A stretch of 64,000 nt of DNA from CAZAFL01 sp964484465 (lineage in GTDB: Bacteria > Bacteroidota > Ignavibacteria > UBA10030 > SZUA-254), in NCBI GenBank assembly GCA_964484465.1, contig CAZAFL010000011.1, positions 1 through 64,000 of the forward strand, given 5' to 3'. The notes under the pieces are model-generated. The model worked only from the letters and a program-made list of their open reading frames with translations, was not told the origin of the DNA and searched no databases. This document shows, one piece after another, positions 17,785 to 25,289 of the stretch. How positions within the stretch are numbered: position 1 is the stretch's first letter; each line of letters opens with the position of its first letter. A program made the position numbers and the translations under genes.

Positions 17785-18848
17785 TCTTTCAACAATTTCG
17801 ACACGAGGCTGGAGGATGCCTGTCCTATCTCATAGGATGTACGCAGAAACAGGTCTGCGCTGTCGTTGACCCACAATTGGATATCGAGCTCTATACGAAA
17901 TACGCAAAAGAGCACGGGATGAAAATCACGCACATCTTTGAAACCCATGCTCAGGCGGACCATCTCTCGGGTGCAAAAAAACTTTCCGAGACAACCGGCG
18001 CATCTGTTCATTATCACGAATGTGTTCAGGCGGGGTTTCCTGTCGTGCGGCTGAAAGACGGCGAAGAAGTTTTGGTGGGAAATGTTTTGATGAAAGCGCT
18101 TCATACTCCTGGACACACATCCGACAGCATCACGATCCTCATCAGTGATACGGCACGCACCAAAGAACCCTGGCTTGCTCTGACCGGCGACACGCTCTTT
18201 GTCGGGGATACCGGACGCCCGGACCTTGACGGCAGTGCTGAACGGTTATACGATAGCATCTGGGGGAAACTGATGCGCCTGAACGACAGCGTTGAAATTT
18301 ATCCGACACACTTTGCGGGTTCATCCTGCGGAAAGGCAATGAGCCCGAAACCGAGTTCGACGATCGGTTTTGAACGGCGCTTCAACCCTTCACTGCAGAT
18401 GAAATCAAAAAAGGAGTTTGTCGATTTCGTAATGTCGGATTTGCCGGTACAGCCCCCACGTTTCAAGAAAGTGAGACAGTTTAACTTGGGGTTTCTTGCC
18501 GAACCTCCGATCGATCGGACTTATGATATGAGCCACCTTCAAATTACCGTTGAAGAGCTCAACCAAAGACTTACCAATGGAGAGAAGCCTTTCATTCTTG
18601 ACGTACGTGAGCTGTCGGAGTATGAAACAGTGAATCTCGGCGGGACACTCATCCCGCTTGCACAGCTTCCAAAGCGAATAGGGGAGCTTGACAAGAACGC
18701 TGAGATCATTGTTCATTGCCACCACGGCATTCGCAGCCAGCGAGCTGTCGAATATCTGTACGAGCAGGGCTTCAAAAATGTCAAGAGCCTCATCGGCGGC
18801 ATTGATGCCTGGTCAATCAGGATCGACTGTAAAGTGCCGCGGTACTGA
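17781..18848 (+). CDS. persulfide dioxygenase-like MBL protein fused to rhodanese
   Basis: 355 residues: a metallo-beta-lactamase domain of the ETHE1 type (about 1-235) and a C-terminal rhodanese (about 250-355). The metal motif reads T-H56-A-Q58-A-D60-H61, so the second His of the usual THxHxDH is Gln; LHTPGHTSDS and LTGDTLFVGDTGRPDL supply the later ligands. In ETHE1 a mononuclear iron uses only the first of those His residues plus a later His and Asp, so activity may survive. The rhodanese loop is Cys313 in CHHGIRS. Family members oxidise glutathione or CoA persulfide to sulfite, and the rhodanese then makes thiosulfate. It overlaps the small gene by four bases and ends the sulfur operon. 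Confidence 0.88.
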   Translation: MIFQQFRHEAGGCLSYLIGCTQKQVCAVVDPQLDIELYTKYAKEHGMKITHIFETHAQADHLSGAKKLSETTGASVHYHECVQAGFPVVRLKDGEEVLVGNVLMKALHTPGHTSDSITILISDTARTKEPWLALTGDTLFVGDTGRPDLDGSAERLYDSIWGKLMRLNDSVEIYPTHFAGSSCGKAMSPKPSSTIGFERRFNPSLQMKSKKEFVDFVMSDLPVQPPRFKKVRQFNLGFLAEPPIDRTYDMSHLQITVEELNQRLTNGEKPFILDVRELSEYETVNLGGTLIPLAQLPKRIGELDKNAEIIVHCHHGIRSQRAVEYLYEQGFKNVKSLIGGIDAWSIRIDCKVPRY

Positions 18849-18946
18849 CGCACGCCTTCTCGCCAATCAAAAAATATTTGTGGGATTATCCTCCTCATTT
18901 CATCAATTAGTTTGACGCAGGCATTATTTTTCATTACTTTTATCGC

Positions 18947-19633
18947 GTGGGCAAACACGAGATTGAGGTATTGCAGCAAAAGGTAATTGACTGCGAACGG
19001 TGTTGGCGGTTAGTGCAATGGCGACGGCGAGTTGCCACGGAAAAGGTAGCGCGGTTTTGCGAGTGGAAATACTGGGGGAAACCGGTTCCGAGTTTTGGTG
19101 ACCCCAATGCAAGGCTTCTCATTGTGGGGCTGGCTCCAGCAGCTCATGGGGGAAACCGGACTGGAAGAATGTTCACAGGCGACCGTAGTGGCGATTGGCT
19201 GTACCGGGCACTGCATAAATTCGGATTTGCAAATCAACCGGCGTCCGAATCGCTTGATGATGGATTGAAGCTTGCCGACTGCTACATCACTGCATCTGCA
19301 CGGTGCGCTCCTCCGCAGAATAAACTGTTGCCAGGTGAGCTACAGAATTGCCGACAGTTCTTATTGAAGGAACTAGAATTGTTGAAGAATGTGAACGTGA
19401 TGATCGCTCTCGGTAGAGTTGCTTTTGATACAGTTTTTGAGTCCTTCAACCAGCTTGGCTGGACAAAGCTAACCAAACGGCCCCCTTTTATACACGGAGC
19501 AGAATACGCGTTGAACGACAAGAGGACTCTCATTGCGTCGTTTCATCCGAGTCAGCAAAATACGTTTACGGGTAAACTTACCGAAAAGATGTTGGATGCA
19601 GTATTCAAAAAAGCGCGATTACTGCTGAAGTGA
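18947..19633 (+). CDS. udgB: uracil-DNA glycosylase, family 5 (UDGb)
   Basis: 228 residues from GTG 18947. The UDG motif A is GLAPAAHGGNRTGRMFTGD (the family 5 form, lacking the polar catalytic residue of family 1) and motif B is the HPSQQN stretch near the end. Four cysteines fit the 4Fe-4S site: Cys16 and Cys19 (CERC), then the two in CAPPQNKLLPGELQNC. The enzyme removes uracil, and in this family also hypoxanthine and other deaminated bases, starting base-excision repair. It is a single gene between the sulfur operon and an SDR gene. Family assignment is strong. Confidence 0.9.
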   Translation: MGKHEIEVLQQKVIDCERCWRLVQWRRRVATEKVARFCEWKYWGKPVPSFGDPNARLLIVGLAPAAHGGNRTGRMFTGDRSGDWLYRALHKFGFANQPASESLDDGLKLADCYITASARCAPPQNKLLPGELQNCRQFLLKELELLKNVNVMIALGRVAFDTVFESFNQLGWTKLTKRPPFIHGAEYALNDKRTLIASFHPSQQNTFTGKLTEKMLDAVFKKARLLLK

Positions 19634-19698
19634 AAGAGAATTTTAGAAACGTGCGGATTAAAAGGGAAAATACAAATGAATAATAAGTGATTGATAAT

Positions 19699-20463
19699 AT
19701 GGAGCAGGATTTCAGGGATAAAGTTTTCATTGTTACGGGTGCGTCAAGTGGCATCGGCAGAGCCACCGCCCGCATGGCTGCAGAACGAGGGGCGAATGTC
19801 GTTGCCGTTGCGCGTCGGGAAGGGGAGCTTAAATCCCTTGCATCTTCTACGCCGGATGCTTTTGAGATAATTCCAGCCGATGTTACCGACGAGGAGAATC
19901 GGAAACGAATCGTTGAGCAAGTCCTCAGGCGTTTTGGTGCAATCGATGTGTTGGTAAATGCAGCGGGTATTATTGCTAATGGTACAATCGAGAACACTAC
20001 GCTTGAACAATGGGATACTATGTTCGATATTAATTTACGCTCATTGTTCCACCTGACACAACTCTGTCTTCCTTCATTGCTTTCGCGTAAAGGTAACATT
20101 GTAAATGTTTCAAGCGTCACCGGAATTCGTGCTTTTCCCAATGTGCTCGCTTACTGTGTGAGTAAAGCCGGCGTTGACCAGTTTACAAGATGCGTAGCAC
20201 TCGAGATGGGGTCGAAAGGGGTACGCATCAATGCTGTCGACCCGGGTGTTGTAGTGACGAATCTTCATCGGAGAGGCGGGATGCAGGAAGATTCTTACGC
20301 GAAGTTTCTTGAACACAGTAAGACGACTCATCCGATTGGCCGCGTAGGACAACCGGAAGAGGTTGCAGAACTGATTCTCTTCCTCGCGTCCGAACGGGCA
20401 GGATGGATTACCGGAGCAAGCTTCAGCATCGATGGAGGAAGATCGCAGACGTGCGCGAGGTGA
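19699..20463 (+). CDS. short-chain dehydrogenase/reductase (SDR)
   Basis: A classical SDR of about 254 residues. Cofactor motif TGASSGIG near the N-terminus, NAAG at about 87, catalytic Ser in VSSVTG and the Y-C-V-S-K catalytic pair. The ending WITGASFSIDGGRSQ is typical of the FabG-like group. Basic residues after the second strand (VAVARREGEL) suggest NADP(H). Start set at ATG 19699; an in-frame GTG 12 bp upstream exists. FabG-like members reduce ketones or oxidise alcohols in many pathways and nothing nearby points to the substrate. Confidence 0.88.
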   Translation: MEQDFRDKVFIVTGASSGIGRATARMAAERGANVVAVARREGELKSLASSTPDAFEIIPADVTDEENRKRIVEQVLRRFGAIDVLVNAAGIIANGTIENTTLEQWDTMFDINLRSLFHLTQLCLPSLLSRKGNIVNVSSVTGIRAFPNVLAYCVSKAGVDQFTRCVALEMGSKGVRINAVDPGVVVTNLHRRGGMQEDSYAKFLEHSKTTHPIGRVGQPEEVAELILFLASERAGWITGASFSIDGGRSQTCAR

Positions 20464-20539
20464 GATACATTCATTTGAAATTATTGAGATATTAGAAACA
20501 GGAAAATTATAAATAGAGAAATAAATAGAAACTCCAATT

Positions 20540-21748
20540 ATGCCTAAAATCAAAAAAAGCTCCATCGCTCTATCTACCAGGGCAATCCATGGCGATCATC
20601 TACATGCTTTCAAAGGTCCGGTAGCGACGCCGATCTATCAGACAAGCACGTACAGATTTGAGAACTCGAAAGATGCAATTCGCTATGCTCAAGGTGACCC
20701 GAACGTTCTTGTGTATACACGGTACCATAATCCCACAACTAATGAAGTCGAGAGCAGAATTGCTCTGATGGAAGATGGTGAAGCATGTGCACTTTTCTCA
20801 TCGGGCATGGCGGCAATTTCCTCGGCAATACTTGGATTGTGCAAAGCCAGTGATGAAATCGTTAGCACCCCGGCTCTCTACGGTGGTTCATACCGTTTTT
20901 TCAGGGATACGCTTCCGGGTTACGGCATCAACGTGCGTTATGTCGACCCGTTGTTGCTTGGTAATCTCAGCAGCCTGATTACTTCGAAAACAAAAGTTGT
21001 CTATTTTGAGACACCGACAAATCCGACCCTCAACATTGTCGACATTGAAAAATTGGTGAGCCTTACGAGAAGAGCGGAGAAAAAATTCAAGAAGGCGATC
21101 ACAATTATTATCGATAACACATTTGCAACGTGCCTTAATCAGCGTCCGTTCGATTTTGGCGTCGATGTTATCATGGAGAGTGCGACGAAATATCTTGGGG
21201 GTCACGCCGACCTCATGGCAGGCGTCCTTGTCGGGTCGAAAGAATTTATCAAACAGGCAAAAGGGATAGCGAAACATTTGGGTGGAACACCGGACCCATT
21301 CATGTCGTACCTTCTCGACAGGAGCCTGAAGACCTTCGAGCTTCGAGTCAGCAGGCAAAATGAAAACGCTATGACACTTGCGGCAGCGCTCGAGAAACAC
21401 CCTAAAGTTCTCAGAGTGTTTTATCCAGGTTTACGATCTCACCCACAGCAAAAACTTGCGCGCAAGCAGATGTCAGCGTTCGGTGGAATGGTAACGATTG
21501 AAGTAAAAGGAGGAGTAAAGGCTGCCGTGAAAGTGTGCGACTCCCTCAAAGTGGCAATCAATGCAATGTCATTAGGCGGAGTCGAGACGCTGGTGAGCAT
21601 CCCGGTTTATTCATCTCATATCAATATGAATGAAAACGAATTAAAGAAACATGGCGTGACGCCGGGGATGATCCGGATTTCCGTCGGGGTAGAAGGTATA
21701 GATGATTTGACACGTGATTTTGACCAGGCGTTGAAGAAGATCAGCTAG
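20540..21748 (+). CDS. Cys/Met-metabolism PLP enzyme (cystathionine gamma-synthase/lyase-like)
   Basis: 402 residues. The PLP lysine is in ESATKYLGGHADLMAGV; YTRYHNPTTNEVE and FSSGMAAISSA are the usual cofactor-phosphate contacts. The residue equivalent to the Cys that marks methionine gamma-lyase is Gly (ALYGGSYRFF), so cystathionine gamma-synthase or gamma-lyase is more likely, though O-acetylhomoserine sulfhydrylase is not excluded. It works in the cytosol in transsulfuration. It follows the SDR by 76 bp on the same strand and precedes a lipoprotein gene; the nearby thiosulfate operon suggests sulfur metabolism is clustered, but no operon with it is visible. Confidence 0.85.
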   Translation: MPKIKKSSIALSTRAIHGDHLHAFKGPVATPIYQTSTYRFENSKDAIRYAQGDPNVLVYTRYHNPTTNEVESRIALMEDGEACALFSSGMAAISSAILGLCKASDEIVSTPALYGGSYRFFRDTLPGYGINVRYVDPLLLGNLSSLITSKTKVVYFETPTNPTLNIVDIEKLVSLTRRAEKKFKKAITIIIDNTFATCLNQRPFDFGVDVIMESATKYLGGHADLMAGVLVGSKEFIKQAKGIAKHLGGTPDPFMSYLLDRSLKTFELRVSRQNENAMTLAAALEKHPKVLRVFYPGLRSHPQQKLARKQMSAFGGMVTIEVKGGVKAAVKVCDSLKVAINAMSLGGVETLVSIPVYSSHINMNENELKKHGVTPGMIRISVGVEGIDDLTRDFDQALKKIS

Positions 21749-21804
21749 GCTCTTTGTTTTGTCCTGAAGCTTCGTTACTTTTCCTGCAAAAGGAGGTGTC
21801 TAAT

Positions 21805-22806
21805 ATGAAATGCGGTAAGGTTCTGCTTGCAGTCCTTCTTGTATTTGTTAGCCTTGCCTGCAACAATGATGTCACAAGTGTTATTCCGGTAGGCTTAAAG
21901 CCCATCGACAATTATTCCAAAGATGCTCGCATCATAGCTGCACGCCTTAGCAACAGCGCGTGGATTGATGTTACCCTTGCTGCGGAAATTGACAGTGCTT
22001 TGGCAGTGGCGAGAAGAGCAAACCCGTTCCTGGTTTCGGTACACACTATGTCTGATTTTGTGCTCGATGAACTTGAAGTTGAGGTAAAGAAAGATGCTGG
22101 TGTTCAATGGGTGGCTGGCAATTTATTAACGGGCGACGAGTATCTTGACTCTCTGGGAAAGGCATATAATCTTATCTCTGTTCAACCTTTTTCCGACTCT
22201 GCATTTCTCATCAAGTTCCGGCAATCCCTGAATATTCCTGCACTGGCAACTCTCTATCTGCAATCGCCAAAGGTAGTCTACGCCGTACCGAACGCAATCG
22301 TGGGAGATGGCAACCACATTTGGGCGCTGAAAAAATCTGGAGATTGGGACATCGTATTTTCACAAGGAATCGGGGATTGCCCCTCGGGTTGTATTTATCG
22401 AGACTTCTTTTATGTAACGGTTTCCTTGTCTGAGGAGGTCTCACAGATTGTAGAAGTATTGCAATCCACTTCTCCTCCCAGGATTTATCGCTGGAACATA
22501 CCGCCTTCCTTCCCGGCTACTATTTTTATTGATGATCAGGATTTGCTCGACCATTACCAAAGCAGCATCTGGTGGGAGCGGCGGCATGCGATTGAGGTGA
22601 CATGGAGGCTTTTCGAAAATTCAAGTCCCTGGTATGTTTATGATGAAGCGAATATAGCCCGGTGGCGAGCAATAAAGACTAATCTTGCAGGAAGAAAGAC
22701 AGAAGTGGTATCCCTCTTGCTGCAACTAAGGTTAAACGATAGCGACGAAGATGTTCGAGCCTCCGCAGCGCTTGCATTAGGAATGATTGCCGGAACGCAA
22801 CTGTGA
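21805..22806 (+). CDS. hypothetical lipoprotein with C-terminal HEAT-like segment
   Basis: 333 residues from ATG 21805, chosen for the perfect AGGAGGTG eight bases upstream and because it makes a lipoprotein signal, MKCGKVLLAVLLVFVSLA-Cys19. An earlier in-frame start at 21754 would lose this. No family recognised for the main part. The last 40 residues (LLQLRLNDSDEDVRASAALALGMIAG) are one HEAT/armadillo-type repeat. Probably an envelope protein. It is followed by a strong hairpin and faces a gene on the other strand, so transcription ends here. Confidence 0.65.
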   Translation: MKCGKVLLAVLLVFVSLACNNDVTSVIPVGLKPIDNYSKDARIIAARLSNSAWIDVTLAAEIDSALAVARRANPFLVSVHTMSDFVLDELEVEVKKDAGVQWVAGNLLTGDEYLDSLGKAYNLISVQPFSDSAFLIKFRQSLNIPALATLYLQSPKVVYAVPNAIVGDGNHIWALKKSGDWDIVFSQGIGDCPSGCIYRDFFYVTVSLSEEVSQIVEVLQSTSPPRIYRWNIPPSFPATIFIDDQDLLDHYQSSIWWERRHAIEVTWRLFENSSPWYVYDEANIARWRAIKTNLAGRKTEVVSLLLQLRLNDSDEDVRASAALALGMIAGTQL

Positions 22807-22821
22807 TGTGAAACGAAATAA

Positions 22822-22850
22822 ATGGAGTCCACCTTCAAGGTGGACTCCAT
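22822..22850. repeat. perfect 14-bp-stem hairpin between converging genes
   Basis: ATGGAGTCCACCTT (22822-22835) and its complement AAGGTGGACTCCAT (22837-22850) form a hairpin with a tiny loop, filling most of the 52-bp gap between two converging genes. There is no T-run, so a bidirectional terminator is possible but not standard. A degenerate copy of the same 31-bp unit lies at 24225-24255. Confidence 0.65.
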
Positions 22851-22858
22851 CTAAAGAA

Positions 22859-23155
22859 TCACTCAATCATGTAAATCTCGCGCCGTCCCTGTGCGACGAT
22901 GTCATGATAACCCTTCATGACTTTCTGGAGGCTTTTATCTGCCATGGTCTCACGGGACATATCTGCATATTCTCCCAAATCCTTTACGTCCGTTTCACAG
23001 ACGACAGTCCAGTATCGCTCGGCACTGACGTCCGTCATAATCCGCATCGTGCCGAACCCCATTTTCTTCATGACTTTATTGAGCGCTTTGAATTTGTCAA
23101 CCATCGGCCGCACCTGACCGGGTTTGCAGTACATAATATCGCGAATAAGATACAT
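22859..23155 (-). CDS. small dimeric alpha-beta barrel protein (NIPSNAP/ABM-like)
   Basis: 98 residues from the ATG at 23153-23155, which has GAGGAGCT just before it; longer in-frame versions to 23317 lack any signal. The sequence (MYLIRDIMYCKPGQVRPMVD, FKALNKVMKKMGFG, RYWTVVCETDVKDLGEY) has the beta-alpha-beta-beta-alpha-beta rhythm of ferredoxin-like barrels such as NIPSNAP or antibiotic-biosynthesis monooxygenases. These small dimers degrade or bind varied small molecules. It is last in a leftward group after threonine dehydratase, 104 bp away. Function unknown. Confidence 0.65.
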   Translation of the reverse strand: MYLIRDIMYCKPGQVRPMVDKFKALNKVMKKMGFGTMRIMTDVSAERYWTVVCETDVKDLGEYADMSRETMADKSLQKVMKGYHDIVAQGRREIYMIE

Positions 23156-23259
23156 AGTGAGCTCCTCGAAGAACGTTGATATGATTGGATTGTTTAGGTA
23201 AACCGAAAGCTTACGTGAATGTACAAAATATTGATGGAAGAGGCAACTAGGGAAGGTTA

Positions 23260-24210
23260 CTATATGATTTTTTTGAGAAGGTCGGGGTCGATATTGCCGC
23301 CGCTGATGAGGGCACAAATCTTTTTGCCGCGGATATGCAGCTCGTTCTTCATAACGGCCGCAGGAGCTACAGCACCGGTCGGCTCAACGACAATTTTCAT
23401 TCTTTCAAAAAAGAATTTCATCATTGGAAAAACATCCTCATCCTTGATCGTAATAATATCATCGACATATTTTTCAATGATTGCGAAATTAATCGGCCCG
23501 ACTGAGTTTGTCCTCATGCCGTCCGCAATTGTATTTGGTGATTCAATGCGAACGATTCGATGAGCACGAAACGATTGGTAACAATCATTTGCACCCTCTG
23601 TTTCCACGCCAATTACTCGAATATTTGGAAATAAGTTCTTTGCTGCAAGCGCGCATCCCGAAATAAGTCCTCCCCCTCCGATAGGGACAAAAAGAAAATC
23701 CAGCTCATGCAAGTCCTGAAAAATCTCAAGGGCTACCGTTCCCTGTCCGGCGATCAGCTTCTCGTCGTTATAGGGATGGATAAGAGCATAGCTGAATTTC
23801 CCGATCAGCTCATCGGTTGCCCGCTCCCTGTCGTCAATTGAGGTTCCGCAGAAGACGACATCCGCGCCGTAGGATTTGGTGGCTTGTACTTTGCTTCTGA
23901 CGGAATTTTCCGGCATAACAATAGTCGCTTTGATGCCGAAAAGCTTTGCCGCCAGCGCAACCCCCTGCGCATGGTTGCCCGATGAATGTGCTACAACGCC
24001 TCGTCTTTTTTCTTCTTCAGTCAGGGAATGAATCTTATTATAGGCGCCGCGGAATTTAAACGCGCCAATCCGCTGGAAGTTTTCGGCTTTGAAATAAACT
24101 TCGTTTCCGTTGAGATGATTGAATGTCCGGGAAGAAAGGAGAGGGGTCTTATGGACGACCGGTTTGACGGTCTTATAGGCAGATTCAATGTCGGAAAATG
24201 TTATCATCAT
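23260..24210 (-). CDS. ilvA: threonine/serine dehydratase, short PLP type
   Basis: 316 residues, fold-type II PLP enzyme. PLP lysine in NFQRIGAFKFRGAY, SSGNHAQGVAL binds the cofactor or substrate, and the glycine loop is IGGGGLISG. The C-terminal ACT-like regulatory domain of biosynthetic IlvA is missing, so it is like the catabolic TdcB or a serine racemase. It deaminates threonine to 2-oxobutanoate and/or serine to pyruvate in the cytosol. It sits in a leftward row with a quinone oxidoreductase and PEP carboxykinase; pyruvate from serine could feed that central-carbon node, but this is inference. Confidence 0.88.
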   Translation of the reverse strand: MMITFSDIESAYKTVKPVVHKTPLLSSRTFNHLNGNEVYFKAENFQRIGAFKFRGAYNKIHSLTEEEKRRGVVAHSSGNHAQGVALAAKLFGIKATIVMPENSVRSKVQATKSYGADVVFCGTSIDDRERATDELIGKFSYALIHPYNDEKLIAGQGTVALEIFQDLHELDFLFVPIGGGGLISGCALAAKNLFPNIRVIGVETEGANDCYQSFRAHRIVRIESPNTIADGMRTNSVGPINFAIIEKYVDDIITIKDEDVFPMMKFFFERMKIVVEPTGAVAPAAVMKNELHIRGKKICALISGGNIDPDLLKKII

Positions 24211-24224
24211 GCGTCCTGGTTCAG

Positions 24225-24255
24225 ATGGACACCACCTAAAAGCTGGAGTTCATCT
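24225..24255. repeat. degenerate second copy of the hairpin at 22822
   Basis: Base-by-base comparison with 22822-22852 shows 24 of 31 matches with no gaps. The arms ATGGACACCACCT and AGCTGGAGTTCAT still pair at 11 of 13 positions counting one G-T pair. It occupies almost all of the 44-bp gap between the quinone oxidoreductase stop and the dehydratase start. Confidence 0.5.
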
Positions 24256-25289
24256 TACATTGTCAGCACTACCTTCCCGAAGTTCTTTCGTTCTTCAAGC
24301 CTGCGTTGAGCATCAGCCGCCTGTGCAAGCGGAAAGATGCTGTCGACAACAGGTTTGAGCTTTCCGGATGCAAAGAACTTCAGGACGTCGGTCATTTCGG
24401 ATTTGCCACCCATCCACGACCCGTATATCGTTTGATGGCGGGAGTAGATATAACGGATATCGAGTTTTGCAACATACTCTGTTGTTGCACCACACGTTAC
24501 CAATCTTCCCCCTTTGGAAAGAATCGTTATGCTTTTCTCCAGCACTTCCCCGCCGATATGTTCAAACACAACATCAACACCCCGTTTGTCGGTGAGATGT
24601 TTGATTTCTTCTACAAAATCCTTTTCCCGGTAGTTAATAAATGCATCCGCCCCGAGTTCTTTCGCTTTCGTAAGTTTCTCGTTTGACCCCGCCGTCGTAA
24701 TGACATATGCGTTAAATAATTTGGCAATCTGGATAGCCATCGAGCCGACACCGCTCCCCGCTCCATGGACGAGAACGGTTTCTCCGGGCTGTATTTTCGC
24801 CAAAGATACAAGCATGTGCCATGCAGTCAATGATACAAGAGGAATGGCTGCAGCTTCGGTGAAATCAAGTCCTGCGGGAATTGGAACGACATTAACAGAC
24901 GGAAGTTTAACATGTTCAGCATACGTGCCGTCTTCCCGTACGCCGAGAACACGGTATTCACGACAGAGATTATCCTGACCACCGAGGCATTTTTCGCAAT
25001 GGCCACAGGATAATCCAGGAGAAATTACTACACGGTCGCCCCGCTTGCAATTGTTAATTGCTCCACCGATTTCCTCGATGATTCCTGAACCATCGGATCC
25101 GGGGATATGCGGGAGGGGTATATTGCGTTCTCGCGCACCGCTACGAACCCATATGTCGAGATGGTTTAACGCAGCCGCTTTGAGACGAAGAAAAACATCG
25201 TTAGGTCCGATCGTCGGGGTCGGAGCTTCTTCATAGCGAAGAACATTTGCCTCACCAAACTCGTGGAACCTTGTCGCCTTCATCAGCAT
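24255..25289 (-). CDS. zinc-type alcohol dehydrogenase/quinone oxidoreductase (MDR)
   Basis: 344 residues from an ATG overlapping the PEP carboxykinase stop (TAATG on the minus strand), preferred over a farther start at 25310 that would extend into that gene. A GroES-like N-domain contains the four cysteines of the structural zinc (CGHCEKC...NLC, about 95-110), and GAGSGVGSMAIQIAKL is the NAD(P)H-binding turn. The catalytic-zinc positions are replaced by non-ligands (no GHE motif; GSDGSG there), so it may be a zinc-independent quinone oxidoreductase-type reductase with a retained structural zinc. It is coupled to pckG. Confidence 0.87.
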   Translation of the reverse strand: MLMKATRFHEFGEANVLRYEEAPTPTIGPNDVFLRLKAAALNHLDIWVRSGARERNIPLPHIPGSDGSGIIEEIGGAINNCKRGDRVVISPGLSCGHCEKCLGGQDNLCREYRVLGVREDGTYAEHVKLPSVNVVPIPAGLDFTEAAAIPLVSLTAWHMLVSLAKIQPGETVLVHGAGSGVGSMAIQIAKLFNAYVITTAGSNEKLTKAKELGADAFINYREKDFVEEIKHLTDKRGVDVVFEHIGGEVLEKSITILSKGGRLVTCGATTEYVAKLDIRYIYSRHQTIYGSWMGGKSEMTDVLKFFASGKLKPVVDSIFPLAQAADAQRRLEERKNFGKVVLTM

